A stretch of DNA of 63,026 bases from an uncultured Helicobacteraceae bacterium (GTDB lineage: Bacteria > Campylobacterota > Campylobacteria > Campylobacterales > Helicobacteraceae): positions 1 to 63,026 of the forward strand of contig CANQAN010000012.1 in the NCBI GenBank assembly GCA_947588965.1, read 5' to 3'. Positions 28,268 through 38,615 of this stretch are shown one piece after another (the first letter of the stretch is position 1; each line of letters starts with the position of its first letter). Both the position numbers and the translations under genes were made by a program. Below the pieces are notes generated by a model. It ran no database searches, was not told the origin of the DNA, and saw only the letters and a program-made list of their open reading frames with translations.

Positions 28268-30904
28268 ATGGATAAGACAAGAGAAATAGAATTTGTTTTT
28301 GATTTGATGTGTCAGCAGCTAAGAGAAGTTGCACCAAAGATTGAATCCCTTTTTGTCGCCCTTAAAAACGGGGAATTTTTGGAATCTTTTGAAACATTAA
28401 AAGAACGTGAAATCTCTGATTTAATCAAGGCTTTCACGCTCTATGCCTTGCTTTTAAATATCGTTGATGAGCACTATTATAAGAGCCAAAAGGGCAGAAT
28501 CTCTCAAGTCATTGCTGAATTAAAAGAACAAAAGTATGATGAATGCGATATTCAAGCAGTTTTAAGAAAGATTCGTTTTTATCCTGTTTTCACAGCACAT
28601 CCTACAGAATCCCTGCGGCGCACGTTTTTGGAGAGCTATCACCAGATGGATAAGGACTTGGAGCGATGGTTGGATCGCGGAGATGAAAGTGCAAAAGAGC
28701 ATTTGAAATATCGTCTCAATCTGCTTTGGTTAAGCCATATTGTACGCAGTGAGAAGATAGAAGTACTCTTTGAGTTGGATAATTTATTGTATTTTATGGA
28801 AAGTTCAATCTTGCAGAGTGGCTTAAATGTCCTTAGGGAAGTTCAATGGGGATTAGAACTCTTAGGAGATACAGCACCACTGAAGAAATCACCAATTCGG
28901 CTTGGAAGTTGGATTGGTGGTGATAGAGATGGGAATCCCTATGTGACAAATCAAGTGATGGTTTTGGTTATGAAAAAGCAACATGAAACCATAATCCAGC
29001 AATATCTAAAGAGAATTGACAAGCTTAGTCGTGAATTATCAATTGCGCAAGAATGTATCAATCCTACACAGGAGTTTTTGGAGAGCTTAGAGCATGAAAA
29101 GGAGCATTTAGACCAAATGGCAAAGAAATTGTTTGCAGAAGAACCCTTTCGCGCTAAACTCGCTTGTATGCGCAAAAAACTTCAAAATAGAATCATTATG
29201 CTCAACCTTCCTCAAAATGCTCTTAAAGAAAATAAGCCCTATATGTATCTGCATCCTAAAGAATTTATCAGAGACATTGAAATGATGATAGAATCCTTAG
29301 ATAAGCGCAGCAGCTTCTATTTGAGAGAGTTAAGGAATCTTGCGCTTCTTGCGGGATTCCACCTCATGCAGCTTGATTTCCGACAGCATCGTGATGTTTT
29401 TTGGAATGCGATTGCAGAGATTTTTGCGCTTTTGGGGTATGTGGAGGGGGATTTTCTCATGCTTCCTCATGCAGAGCGCACAAAAATTCTCAATTGCGCT
29501 CTAAGTGCGCCCTTGTTGGATTTGAATTTTCTCTATGATAGACTTAGCGCACAGACACAAGAGACACTTCTTGCCTTTATGAATTTTAGATGGGCAAAAG
29601 AGCGCATCAGTGATAATATTATTGATTCTTGCATTATTTCTATGTGTCAGAGTGCAAATGATTTTCTCTGTGTGCTTTGGTTTGCGAAGCAAAGCGGTCT
29701 TTGGCGCAAGGGTAAAAAGACACACATTTCTATCTCTCCGCTGTTTGAAACGATTAAAGACTTAGAATCCGCCCCCGCTATTTTACGCGAACTTTGCGCA
29801 AATCCGCATTATAGCGAATATTTGCAATCGCGCAAGAATTATCAAGAAATCATGATTGGCTATTCTGATTCCAGCAAGGATGGCGGGATTTTTGCAAGCA
29901 ATTATTCTTTAAGGGAGGCGATTGGGAATCTCATTTTGTTGGAGAAAGAATTGGGGATTAAATTCAGACTTTTTCATGGGCGCGGGGGAAGTGTCAGTCG
30001 TGGCGGGGGTGCATTAGAGGATGCGCTCTTGTCTGCTCCTAATAATAGTGTCGCGGGATTTTTGAAAACAACAGAGCAGGGCGAGGTGATTAGCGCGAAA
30101 TATTTGAGTCCTAAAAAGGCAGAATCCAGCCTGTGCAGTGCTTTGGGCATGTTGCTTAAAAAGTCTGTGTATGATCGCTTTGGCTCTACTTGGCAGACAA
30201 ATCGCGCATTTAGTGAAATTCTGCAAACTATCAGCGCAGAATCCTACAAAACTTATCGCAACTTGGTCTATGAGACGGAGAGATTTATTGATTATTTTAA
30301 AGAGGCCACGCCGATTCATTTCATACAGCAACTCAATATCGGCTCACGTCCGAGCAAACGCAAGGATACACAAAATATTGAGGATTTTCGTGCGATTCCT
30401 TGGGTGTTTGCTTGGATGCAAAATCGCGCAATTATCCCCGCGTGGTATGGCGTCGGCAGTGGGTTAGAATCTGCGTTTAAGAAGTTTGGAGATAAAGAGA
30501 CTTTGAGGACTTGCTACAGGGAGGATTTATTTTTCAAAACCACGATTGATAACATTTCACAAGCGTTTTTAAAAGTGGATCTCGGAATCGCGAAGCATTA
30601 TAATGCCTTTGTGGATGATGAGCCTTTACGTGATAAAATTTGGACAAAGATAGAAAATGAGTATCGCTTGACATTGCAATGGCTCTTATATGTGCGACAA
30701 GAGGAGCAATTGCTTGCAAGTGAAAAACCCATTCAAGAATCCATTTTGCTTAGAAAGCCTTTCTTGAACAGCCTAAATTTTTTCCAAATCCATCTCATCC
30801 GTGCCTACAAAAGTGCAAAATACACAGAGCAAAAAGACAGAATCGCAAAGCAGATCATCACAACCATCGTAGGAATCGCGCAGGGAATTAGAAACACGGG
30901 GTGA
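28268..30904 (+). CDS. ppc: Phosphoenolpyruvate carboxylase
   Basis: Carboxylates PEP to oxaloacetate, an anaplerotic reaction. The catalytic histidine H111 is in FTAHPTES, and the glycine-rich loop FHGRGGSVSRGGG and the C-terminal GIAQGIRNTG are present. At 878 residues it has the usual length. The ribosome binding site is AAAGGA. It is a single gene convergent with moeA, 8 nt apart. Confidence 0.97.
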   Translation: MDKTREIEFVFDLMCQQLREVAPKIESLFVALKNGEFLESFETLKEREISDLIKAFTLYALLLNIVDEHYYKSQKGRISQVIAELKEQKYDECDIQAVLRKIRFYPVFTAHPTESLRRTFLESYHQMDKDLERWLDRGDESAKEHLKYRLNLLWLSHIVRSEKIEVLFELDNLLYFMESSILQSGLNVLREVQWGLELLGDTAPLKKSPIRLGSWIGGDRDGNPYVTNQVMVLVMKKQHETIIQQYLKRIDKLSRELSIAQECINPTQEFLESLEHEKEHLDQMAKKLFAEEPFRAKLACMRKKLQNRIIMLNLPQNALKENKPYMYLHPKEFIRDIEMMIESLDKRSSFYLRELRNLALLAGFHLMQLDFRQHRDVFWNAIAEIFALLGYVEGDFLMLPHAERTKILNCALSAPLLDLNFLYDRLSAQTQETLLAFMNFRWAKERISDNIIDSCIISMCQSANDFLCVLWFAKQSGLWRKGKKTHISISPLFETIKDLESAPAILRELCANPHYSEYLQSRKNYQEIMIGYSDSSKDGGIFASNYSLREAIGNLILLEKELGIKFRLFHGRGGSVSRGGGALEDALLSAPNNSVAGFLKTTEQGEVISAKYLSPKKAESSLCSALGMLLKKSVYDRFGSTWQTNRAFSEILQTISAESYKTYRNLVYETERFIDYFKEATPIHFIQQLNIGSRPSKRKDTQNIEDFRAIPWVFAWMQNRAIIPAWYGVGSGLESAFKKFGDKETLRTCYREDLFFKTTIDNISQAFLKVDLGIAKHYNAFVDDEPLRDKIWTKIENEYRLTLQWLLYVRQEEQLLASEKPIQESILLRKPFLNSLNFFQIHLIRAYKSAKYTEQKDRIAKQIITTIVGIAQGIRNTG

Positions 30905-30912
30905 GATTTAGT

Positions 30913-32142
30913 TTAATTAATGAAATTTTGCTCTTCTGTGTCAAAGAAGGGATTAAAGGGTAGGACTTTTAGCATATCCCCCGCGGCAATTTCTGTGCAA
31001 CTTGCGCTAAGGGCGACAAGACCGTTGCTTAAGACCATTGGCATCACTTCAGATGAGCCATATTTCGCGCCCTTTGTGAAACTCACAGAATCCCCTTTGA
31101 TATGGGCTAAAACAATTTCTGTTCGGGACTTTCTTTTCAAAGAAGAATCCGCCTTACAGATAAGAGGCTGTGGATAGAAGGCTTCTGCTTGTGAGAGTTG
31201 GCGCAAAAAGGGAATCACCAAGAGACGCAATATGACATTTCCTGCAAGGGGATTTCCGGGCAGGGCGATAATGAATTTTTGTGCAATTTTTGCGATCATT
31301 GTGGGTTTGCCCGGCTTTATCTCCACACCTTTAATAATAAAATCTGCATTGTGTTCTTTCAAGGCTTGATAGAGAAAGTCAGCCTCACCGACACTTGCGC
31401 CACCTGTTGTGAATATGACATCGCCTTGAGTTTGCAGAGCGTTTTTGATGCAATCAAACTCATCGGGCAAGATTCCGCAATATATGCTTTGGAATCCATT
31501 ATTTTTAAGGATTTCTTGAATCATTGTTGCGTTAGAATTATAGATTTGATGCGCATTTGCGACTTCCCAAGGTTCTTTGAGTTCGTTTCCACTCGCAAAA
31601 ACACAGATGCGCAAAGGGCTAAAGACACGCAAATGGCTTATTCCTTGTGTTGCAAAAAGGGTGAGAAAATCCGCGTTGAGCGTCATGCCACGTCTTGCTA
31701 AAAGCGCATTTGCAGAGATTTCTTCACCACATTTTCTAATATTAGCCCATTCTTTCAAGGACGCGGGGGCTTGAATGAAATCCATTTGGGCAAATCCTCC
31801 CTGAATCTCTTCAAGAGGAACAACGCAGTTTGCTCCCTGTGGAATCTGCGCACCTGTCATAATTTTCGCGCATTCTAAATCTCCTAAAATCACATCTTTG
31901 CAGTCTCCTGCGAATATGCTTGTTTGAATCTTTAGCCTCTGTCCGCTTTGCTTGGTGTGGAGTGCATAGCCATCCATTGCACTATTATCAAAGCTCGGTA
32001 AGGCTTTTTTGGCATAATAGTCTTGCGCTAGGATTCTGCCTTGCGCATTGCAAAGGGGCAGAATCTCTGATTTTAGGTCTGAATCTTTGAGGGTTGTGGC
32101 GGCTTTTTGCAGGGCTTTTATGGCTTCTTGTAGGCTTTGCAT
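30913..32142 (-). CDS. moeA: Molybdopterin molybdenumtransferase
   Basis: MoeA inserts molybdate into adenylylated molybdopterin in Moco synthesis. The first domain contains PSFDNSAMDGYAL and MTGAQIPQGANCVVPLEE; the MPT-binding core has VIFTTGGASVGEADFLYQAL and IALPGNPLAGNVILR; a C-terminal beta domain completes the 409-residue protein. It is the last gene of selA-selB-NifS-like-moeA, all on the minus strand with 8-nt or shorter gaps. The pairing links Moco and selenocysteine supply, which makes sense for a Mo/Sec formate dehydrogenase. Confidence 0.95.
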   Translation of the reverse strand: MQSLQEAIKALQKAATTLKDSDLKSEILPLCNAQGRILAQDYYAKKALPSFDNSAMDGYALHTKQSGQRLKIQTSIFAGDCKDVILGDLECAKIMTGAQIPQGANCVVPLEEIQGGFAQMDFIQAPASLKEWANIRKCGEEISANALLARRGMTLNADFLTLFATQGISHLRVFSPLRICVFASGNELKEPWEVANAHQIYNSNATMIQEILKNNGFQSIYCGILPDEFDCIKNALQTQGDVIFTTGGASVGEADFLYQALKEHNADFIIKGVEIKPGKPTMIAKIAQKFIIALPGNPLAGNVILRLLVIPFLRQLSQAEAFYPQPLICKADSSLKRKSRTEIVLAHIKGDSVSFTKGAKYGSSEVMPMVLSNGLVALSASCTEIAAGDMLKVLPFNPFFDTEEQNFIN

Positions 32143-32150
32143 GATTTTCC

Positions 32151-33179
32151 TTATATTTTAAGTTCGCGCACTTGTGTGTATTTTTGTGCAATTTTTTGTG
32201 CAATCTGTGGAATCAGATTTGAGGGAACATGAATGAAACTAAGGCTTAAAAGCTCACGACATTGCGCTTCTGTGTAATTCATTAAGCGCAAAACGAATGA
32301 GGGTTGATTGAAGCCAAAGAGGCATTCTTGCCCATTAATGAGATCGATTTTGTCAAAAATGAGACTTTGGATAAGATTCCGCGCTCTAATATCCTTTAAT
32401 CCAAGCGCAAGAGTGTTAGGCGGTGTTTGATAGAAGTAATAGCAATCCTGTCCTAAATGCGCTTGAAGTGTGTAGAAAAATTCTTTGGAAAGATCGGCGG
32501 GAAATTTCTGCAAAGAATCTCTGCGCATAAGAATGGCCTTTGCAAACACGGAATAGAGATTTTGAATCTCTAAATAGAGAGGGGGGATTCCATAAAAACT
32601 TGCACTCTTAGAAGCGAGGATTCCAAAGGGTCGCATGAGCCCTAGATTTTCACCATTAAGCAAGAATATATCCGCATCACAAAGAGGCAAATTGAGGGCA
32701 ACTGCGTAGCTTATGTCAATGATTCTTAAGACATTTTTAGGGAGGCACTCTATGGGGTTTTGTGTGAGAATGTCTTCATTGAGATAGGGGAGTATGAAGC
32801 AGTCTGCACCCTTATTGATTGCATCTTGCAGAGAATCTTCTGTGATGACCCCGACAGAAAAGTCGGGTATGAGTGGGATGATGTTGGTTTGAGATTCTAA
32901 TTGCAAATAGGCTTGATAGAAAAGGCTGTGGCTTGAGAGGGCAAAGGCAACTCTGTAGTGTTTGCTTAGAGTGTGGAGGAGAAAGTAAAAGGATTCTAGG
33001 TTGAAGCTAAAGGGTCGCGCTAAGTGTGCATCTCCTAAGAGGTCGCAGAGCTCTTCGTTGCTTTTGCGGATTTTTTGGGGGGCATTTGGTGTGATGGCTT
33101 GGTGATTTGGTGTGGAGATTGCGCAGAGTTCTTGATTTAAATCTTGTAAAATTTCTGGATTTTGCAATCTGTCAAGCAT
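32151..33179 (-). CDS. Degenerate class V aminotransferase / NifS-like protein without PLP lysine
   Basis: A 342-residue protein with the fold pattern of NifS/SufS-type cysteine desulfurases and selenocysteine lyases. The region VLRIIDISYAVALNLPL matches the strand carrying the PLP-N1 aspartate. The following segment DADIFLLNGENLGLMRPFGIL aligns with the usual SAHK-containing stretch, but the Schiff-base lysine and its preceding histidine are absent (NGEN). It is therefore unlikely to be a PLP enzyme. The start follows the selB stop directly (TAAATG), so it is part of the sel operon; a role in selenium delivery or SelA/SelB assembly is only inference. Confidence 0.8.
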   Translation of the reverse strand: MLDRLQNPEILQDLNQELCAISTPNHQAITPNAPQKIRKSNEELCDLLGDAHLARPFSFNLESFYFLLHTLSKHYRVAFALSSHSLFYQAYLQLESQTNIIPLIPDFSVGVITEDSLQDAINKGADCFILPYLNEDILTQNPIECLPKNVLRIIDISYAVALNLPLCDADIFLLNGENLGLMRPFGILASKSASFYGIPPLYLEIQNLYSVFAKAILMRRDSLQKFPADLSKEFFYTLQAHLGQDCYYFYQTPPNTLALGLKDIRARNLIQSLIFDKIDLINGQECLFGFNQPSFVLRLMNYTEAQCRELLSLSFIHVPSNLIPQIAQKIAQKYTQVRELKI

Positions 33180-35033
33180 TTAAGCCTCTTTGTGATGCGC
33201 GACCTTAAAGGTGCGCTTGCCATCTTGGTTTGTGATATCCTCAAAACAATCCAAATAGTCCAAATAAGTGATGAGGTATTTGCGGCTAAGATTCAAGTGT
33301 GATTTGAAATTGTTGATATCCAAATACCCATCTTTGGCGATGATTTTACGCATGAGTTCAAGGAGTTTTGTGAGATTTTCTGCACAAATGAATAGCTTAT
33401 GAGAGAGGCGCACGATTTTCTTTTCTTTGCAGAGGCGCTTGAATACTTCATCGCCTGTTTTTCTGTCAATATCTAGCGCGTCATAGAGATTATAAGGCGC
33501 GATTGGTTCATAGCCTTGTGCGAGGAGTGTTTGGTGGATTGTTTTGTGGAGGTAGTCTGTGATGTTTGTGAGATTGCTGAAATCAAGGGGATTGTCCTTG
33601 GCGACATAGAAAGATTCCGTCTTATCCAATGCGCCCTTTTGGAATAATTCTTCTAACACATCTTTTGCGAAGTCTTGAGCGATCCAGCTTTGTTTTTGCG
33701 CCAAGAGGGCCGCGCTAAGCAGAGCGTTTTTGTTTTTTGCAAGGATTTTTGTGATCATTTCTGTGAGGGTTTCTCTAGCAGATTTTGGGTATGCTATGAG
33801 TTCCTTAGGACAGACAAAGCAATGCGGAATTTCTGAAGCGATTTTGAGGGCTGCGCTTTGTGGGATTCCAAAACGTTGGATTGTGCTGATAAGTCCTAAG
33901 CCTCTTTTATGCGCACAAAGCAGAATCTCAAAGGCTCCTTTGAAGTCTGATTGACTAAGGGATTCAAGGAATTCTAGTTTTTGTGATTTTTTCATAGGAT
34001 CAACAATGGGACTTAAAACTCTCCCGCCACCTAATGTTTCTTTGTCATCACGCAAAATGAATCTTTCATTAAATATACTAAAGATCGGAATCTTTGTTTT
34101 GAGTGTGGCAAATTTCATTTGCGCTCCAAGAAGCAATATGCGACAAGCACAGCGCATAGAGCCAATGTAGAGTTGCAATTCACTATTATGCGCGATTTTG
34201 TGGAATGTAGAGAGTTCAACTTCTATCGTATCAAATCCCCTTAAATAGCCCTTTTTTGTTAGTAAATCACCACGTGTGAGTTCGTTATGCGAGATTCCAC
34301 TAAGATTAATGGCGACACGTGAGCCATTGTATGCTATCTGTGTGCTTTGTCCATGTGTTTGGAGAGCTTTTATGGTGAGATTGCGCTCTAATCTTGCACA
34401 CCACACTTTGTCTGTGAGATTCAAGTCTCCATCCATTAATGTTCCGCTCACAACGCAACCCGAGCCTTTAATCGCAAAGACACGATCGATATAATAGCGA
34501 AAAAATCCCAAATCCTTATGCTGTCTTTTAGGAAGCGCAAAGAGGAGGGATTGGAGTTTGTCTATACTCTGTTTGTCGTGGATTGAGGCTTGAGTGATTT
34601 GATAATGGATTCCTTTAAAGCCATGCAAGAGGGATTCTATGTCTTTTGTGCGCTGTATTTTCATCTCTTCTGTGGCTAAATCACATTTGCTAAGTACCAC
34701 AAGAAACTCCCTGATTCCGAGCAAAAATGCGATTCTTAAATGCTCTAATGTCTGTGGCATAATGCCCTCATTTGCTGCAACTACGAGCATTGCGCAATCC
34801 ATGCCAAAGGCTCCCGCAATCATATTTTTGACAAGCTTTTCATGTCCGGGAACATCAATGAAAGCTATGGTTTGATTGTCTTTTGTCAAATGAGAAAAGC
34901 TCAAATCTAGTGTGATTCCCTGCTCTTTTTCTTGTGTTGTACTATCCCCCCAAAAGCCATTAAGAGATTCAATCAGGCTTGTTTTGCCGTGATCAATGTG
35001 CCCGATAGCACCAACAATTAGATTTGTTTGCAT
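33180..35033 (-). CDS. selB: Selenocysteine-specific elongation factor
   Basis: SelB carries Sec-tRNA-Sec to UGA codons marked by a SECIS hairpin. The GTPase domain shows [14 protein letters not shown] (11-24), [15 protein letters not shown] and the NKXD-type SKCD; domains II-III follow, and the C-terminal part contains winged-helix repeats that bind SECIS RNA. At 617 residues it has normal length. Its start overlaps selA by 16 nt, so translation is coupled. tRNA-Sec lies about 14 kb away in this window. Confidence 0.96.
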   Translation of the reverse strand: MQTNLIVGAIGHIDHGKTSLIESLNGFWGDSTTQEKEQGITLDLSFSHLTKDNQTIAFIDVPGHEKLVKNMIAGAFGMDCAMLVVAANEGIMPQTLEHLRIAFLLGIREFLVVLSKCDLATEEMKIQRTKDIESLLHGFKGIHYQITQASIHDKQSIDKLQSLLFALPKRQHKDLGFFRYYIDRVFAIKGSGCVVSGTLMDGDLNLTDKVWCARLERNLTIKALQTHGQSTQIAYNGSRVAINLSGISHNELTRGDLLTKKGYLRGFDTIEVELSTFHKIAHNSELQLYIGSMRCACRILLLGAQMKFATLKTKIPIFSIFNERFILRDDKETLGGGRVLSPIVDPMKKSQKLEFLESLSQSDFKGAFEILLCAHKRGLGLISTIQRFGIPQSAALKIASEIPHCFVCPKELIAYPKSARETLTEMITKILAKNKNALLSAALLAQKQSWIAQDFAKDVLEELFQKGALDKTESFYVAKDNPLDFSNLTNITDYLHKTIHQTLLAQGYEPIAPYNLYDALDIDRKTGDEVFKRLCKEKKIVRLSHKLFICAENLTKLLELMRKIIAKDGYLDINNFKSHLNLSRKYLITYLDYLDCFEDITNQDGKRTFKVAHHKEA

Positions 35034-36424
35034 ATAATACCTTGCTCTAGTTTTTTAAAAATTTGCACGATCTTTTGCGCATCTCCTTTTAAGAGTGTGC
35101 GCACATCTAGGATTAATGCGTTGTTTTCTAATCTTGCAATAAGGGATTCTGTGCGCAGAATCTTTTCTAACTTTGAGAGATTGAGATGGATTTTTTTGAG
35201 ATTTTTTTCATAGATCGCAACACCGAAGGATTCTAGGCTATGGTTAGGTAACGCGCCACCCCCACTATAACTTTGAGTGGTAATGACTTGAGGTTGGAAA
35301 ATCTGCGGAAGCGCTCTTGCTAGACTCCTTGCACTCTCTTGTAAGGATTCTTTGCTTTCAAGGAGCATACTAAGGCTTGGAATCTTATTGAAATTTTGTG
35401 TTAAATACGCGCAAAGTGTCGCTTCAAGCGCTGCAATGGTGAATTTATCCACGCGCAACATGCGCAAAAGCTGATTTTTTTTCAAACGTTCAATGTGATT
35501 TTTCTTGCCTAAAATAATCCCCGCTTGTGCGCCTCCTAAGAGTTTGTCACCACTAAAACTCACGAGGCTTGGGTTGTGTCTTGTGATTTCTTGCAGTGAG
35601 GGCTCAAATTTCCCTATTTGTGCTTCTAAGGAATGAATCCCAAAATATCCGCTGCCTAAATCATAATAATCAATGAGGCGATGCTTTCTAGCGAGTTTCG
35701 TCAAATCTGTAAAATCCACTTCCTCCGTGAAGCCCGTGATAGCATAGTTGGATTTGTGTGCTTTGAATAGTAGCGCGGTGTTTTCACAGAGTGCCTCCTC
35801 GTAGTCTTTGAGATAGGTTTTATTGGTCGTGCCAACTTCGCGTAAGATTGCCCCCGCATTTTCCATGACCTTTGGGATTCTGAAGCTCCCGCCGATTTCT
35901 ATGAGTTCTGAACGCGAGAGAATCACCTCTTTATCCTTTGCAAAGGTGTTGAGAATCAAAAAAACAGCCGCTGCATTGTTATTGACAACAAGCACATCTT
36001 CAACATTAAGTAAGAGTCTAAAAAGATTTCGCAAATGCGCGTAACGTTCGCTCCTTTTGCCCTCTTGCAAATCATATTCAAGATTATTATAGTGCGTTAA
36101 GATCGGTTTGATTTCTTCTAAAAGATCTTCTGAAAAGACACTGCGTCCGAGATTTGTGTGAATGATGATTCCTGTTGCGTTAATGAGAGGTTTGAGGGAT
36201 TTTTGCGTGAGATTTTCATAGTTTTGCAAAATCTTCTTTGCGCATAATTCCAAGCTTAGGATTTCTTTGTTTTCGTTGCTCTCTAGGAGATTTTTGCGAT
36301 AGGTATTGAGAAACTCCAAAACAAGACGTTTTAAAAGGGTTTGATCCGCCTTGTGTCCTAGCATTTGCGTGAGTTTTGCGAGGAGTTTGTCTGTTTTTGG
36401 AATCTGTTTTAAAAGCTCTTGCAT
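35018..36424 (-). CDS. selA: L-seryl-tRNA(Sec) selenium transferase
   Basis: SelA converts Ser-tRNA-Sec to Sec-tRNA-Sec using selenophosphate. This 468-residue PLP enzyme has INATGIIIHTNLGRSV (81-96), DYYDLGSGY and the Schiff-base lysine K294 in SFSGDKLLGGAQAG. I chose ATG 36424 because AAAAGGATGGAG lies upstream and the length then matches the family; the frame is open 70 codons further but that part is not SelA-like. It is the first gene of selA-selB-NifS-like-moeA. selD is not in the window. Confidence 0.96.
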   Translation of the reverse strand: MQELLKQIPKTDKLLAKLTQMLGHKADQTLLKRLVLEFLNTYRKNLLESNENKEILSLELCAKKILQNYENLTQKSLKPLINATGIIIHTNLGRSVFSEDLLEEIKPILTHYNNLEYDLQEGKRSERYAHLRNLFRLLLNVEDVLVVNNNAAAVFLILNTFAKDKEVILSRSELIEIGGSFRIPKVMENAGAILREVGTTNKTYLKDYEEALCENTALLFKAHKSNYAITGFTEEVDFTDLTKLARKHRLIDYYDLGSGYFGIHSLEAQIGKFEPSLQEITRHNPSLVSFSGDKLLGGAQAGIILGKKNHIERLKKNQLLRMLRVDKFTIAALEATLCAYLTQNFNKIPSLSMLLESKESLQESARSLARALPQIFQPQVITTQSYSGGGALPNHSLESFGVAIYEKNLKKIHLNLSKLEKILRTESLIARLENNALILDVRTLLKGDAQKIVQIFKKLEQGIICKQI

Positions 36425-36502
36425 AAATCTCCATCCTTTTAGGATAGAATAGCGCATTATTGCTTTATTTTCTGTGAATTTTGAGATTTTTGCGGTTTTT
36501 GC

Positions 36503-36508
36503 TATAAT
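36503..36508 (+). promoter_or_regulatory. -10 box of the universal stress protein gene
   Basis: TATAAT in TTTTTGCTATAATCTTTGG lies 28 nt upstream of the ATG at 36537. The region is shared with the divergent selA promoter. Confidence 0.6.
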
Positions 36509-36536
36509 CTTTGGTGATTTTTTAAAAAGGAGTGCA

Positions 36537-36953
36537 ATGAAAAAAATTCTATTTGCTGTTGATGGAACAGAAGCTTGTCGCAAAGCTGCGCAATTTGTGG
36601 TTGATTTTTTCGGTGATAGAGAGGATTGCGCCATTACGATTATTCATGTCAAAACTCCTGTCGTGTTGTATGGAGAGGCGGCTCTTGCGGCATATGAAGA
36701 GATAGAGAGAAAAGAAAATGCAGAGAGTGATAAGCTTCTAGCGGAATTTTCGGCGATTTTTACAAATAAAGGTGTGAATGTTACGCAAAAACTGCTTGAG
36801 GGAGAGGCTGTTACAGAGGTGTTGAATACTGCAAAGGATTTTCAACTGCTTGTTATTGGGCAAAGTGAAGAGAGTTTGTGGAATAAGATATTTTCCACCA
36901 ATCAAAATGATTTTTCAGAAAAATCCCCGATTCCTATTTTGATTGTGAAATAG
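36537..36953 (+). CDS. Universal stress protein (UspA family)
   Basis: A 138-residue single Usp domain. It begins MKKILFAVDGTEACRKA, carries the DFQLLVIGQSE strand and ends SPIPILIVK. The nucleotide-binding signature of ATP-binding Usps, G-2X-G-9X-G-S/T, is not clear here (VIGQSEESLWNKIF), so ATP binding is uncertain. ATG 36537 has AAAAAGGAG upstream. It is a single gene between selA and leuB. Confidence 0.85.
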   Translation: MKKILFAVDGTEACRKAAQFVVDFFGDREDCAITIIHVKTPVVLYGEAALAAYEEIERKENAESDKLLAEFSAIFTNKGVNVTQKLLEGEAVTEVLNTAKDFQLLVIGQSEESLWNKIFSTNQNDFSEKSPIPILIVK

Positions 36954-36969
36954 CAAGAATCCCTAAAAA

Positions 36970-37013
36970 GAGGATTCAGGCATAAAACAAAGACAAGCGC
37001 AACAAGAATCCTC
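36970..37013. terminator. Possible bidirectional hairpin between usp and leuB
   Basis: GAGGATTC (36970-36977) and GAATCCTC (37006-37013) can form an 8-bp stem with a 28-nt loop between two convergent genes. The GGATTC word is common in this genome, so chance pairing is possible. Confidence 0.25.
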
Positions 37014-37041
37014 ATACATAATTAAAGCAGAATCGTAAGGA

Positions 37042-38109
37042 TTATGAGCCGCAGTAATCAGCGATCACACTGCCCATTTGCTCACATGTGCAAATCTCCT
37101 TTGCGCCATAGTTTGCAATGTCTTTTGTGCGGAATCCCGCCTTGAGAACCTCTTCGATCGCGCGATCAATTGTGAGGGCGGCTTCTGTTTGCCCCAGTGA
37201 ATAGCGCAAAAGCATTGAAGCACTTGCAATGGTGGCGATTGGATTTGCGATTCCAAGTCCTGCGATGTCGGGTGCGCTTCCGTGTATCGGCTCATAAATG
37301 GCCGCTTTTCCGCCGATCGAAGCAGAAGGTAAAAGCCCGATAGAGCCGCTCAACATACTCGCCTCATCGCTAAGAATGTCCCCAAAGAGATTGCCCGTTA
37401 AAATCACATCAAACTGCTTAGGATTTAAAATGAGCTGCATAGCTGCATTATCCACATACATGTGGCTTAATTCTACGTCTTTGTACTCTTTAGCAACTTC
37501 TATAACAACCTCACGCCATAATTGAGAGACATCAAGGACATTTGCCTTATCCACAGAGCAAACCTTTTTGTTGCGTTTGAGTGCCGCTTGAAATGCAGCG
37601 TGTGCGATTCTTTTGACTTCATCAACGGTGTAAATCATCGTATTAAAGCCTCTATCCTTGTCGCGCCCCTTAGGCGTACCAAAATAGATTCCGCCGATGA
37701 GCTCACGCACGACAAGTATATCGACGCCTTGAATCACTTCAGGTTTGAGTGTGCTTGCGCCAATGAGCTCATCATAGACCTTAGCGGGACGGAAGTTTGC
37801 AAACACTTCCAGACTCTTCCTTAAATGCAATAATCCGCTTTCAGGACGCAATTCTCGTGGGAGATTGTCCCATTTCTCTCCACCGATAGCACCAAAGAGT
37901 GTTGCATCAGACTTCAAACAACCCTCAATTGTCTCTTGCGGAATGGGGTTTCCCGTGAGATCATAGGCGATTCCACCCATGAGATAATCTTCAAAAATCA
38001 ATGAAAAATTAAACTTCTGCGCGACGACTTTGAGGACTTTAATGGCTTCGTTAATGATTTCAGGTCCGATTCCATCGCCCTTTATCACAGCGATTTGGTA
38101 AGTTTTCAT
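37042..38109 (-). CDS. leuB: 3-Isopropylmalate dehydrogenase
   Basis: Third step of leucine synthesis, an NAD-dependent oxidative decarboxylation. The N-terminus [13 protein letters not shown], the substrate segment [19 protein letters not shown], the metal-binding [14 protein letters not shown] and [18 protein letters not shown] are all present. At 355 residues it has the usual length. The start overlaps leuD by ATGA. leuA and leuC are not in the window. Confidence 0.97.
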   Translation of the reverse strand: MKTYQIAVIKGDGIGPEIINEAIKVLKVVAQKFNFSLIFEDYLMGGIAYDLTGNPIPQETIEGCLKSDATLFGAIGGEKWDNLPRELRPESGLLHLRKSLEVFANFRPAKVYDELIGASTLKPEVIQGVDILVVRELIGGIYFGTPKGRDKDRGFNTMIYTVDEVKRIAHAAFQAALKRNKKVCSVDKANVLDVSQLWREVVIEVAKEYKDVELSHMYVDNAAMQLILNPKQFDVILTGNLFGDILSDEASMLSGSIGLLPSASIGGKAAIYEPIHGSAPDIAGLGIANPIATIASASMLLRYSLGQTEAALTIDRAIEEVLKAGFRTKDIANYGAKEICTCEQMGSVIADYCGS

Positions 38110-38600
38110 ACAATGCCTTTTGCAAGGGACTTTTTAGCATAGGGAATGAGCCCCCCACATTCTAACAACTCTAGCATAAAAGGCGGAATTGGTGCAAATT
38201 CATAGGTGCAATTTTGTGTGTGGTTGCGCACACAGCCACTTTTGAGATCGATCTCTAGCATATCGCCCTCGCAAATGGAATCTGTCTGTGCGATTTCTAA
38301 GAGTGGAAGCCCAGTGTTAAAGGCGTTGCGATAGAATATCCGCGCATAACTCTTCGCAATCACGGCACTAATTCCAGCCCCCTTAATCGCTACAGGAGCG
38401 TGTTCGCGGCTTGAACCACAGCCGAAATTCTCTCCTGCAACGATAATGTCGCCCTTAGAGATTTCTTGAACGAAACCACTGCGCGCATCCTCCATAAGAT
38501 GCGAGGCTAGAATCTCTGTATCACTTGTATTAAGATAGCGCGCAGCAATGATTAAGTCTGTGTCAATATTATCGCCAAATTTCCAAGCTTTCCCTTTCAT
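38106..38600 (-). CDS. leuD: 3-Isopropylmalate dehydratase small subunit
   Basis: LeuD pairs with LeuC to isomerise 2- to 3-isopropylmalate. Typical features are [31 protein letters not shown] and [22 protein letters not shown] chose ATG 38600 with AAAGGA 6 nt upstream; an in-frame ATG lies two codons earlier. The 164-residue length fits the archaeal/epsilonproteobacterial short LeuD. It lies 15 nt downstream of a small hypothetical gene and overlaps leuB. Confidence 0.96.
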   Translation of the reverse strand: MKGKAWKFGDNIDTDLIIAARYLNTSDTEILASHLMEDARSGFVQEISKGDIIVAGENFGCGSSREHAPVAIKGAGISAVIAKSYARIFYRNAFNTGLPLLEIAQTDSICEGDMLEIDLKSGCVRNHTQNCTYEFAPIPPFMLELLECGGLIPYAKKSLAKGIV

Positions 38601-38615
38601 TAGCATTCCTTTGCA

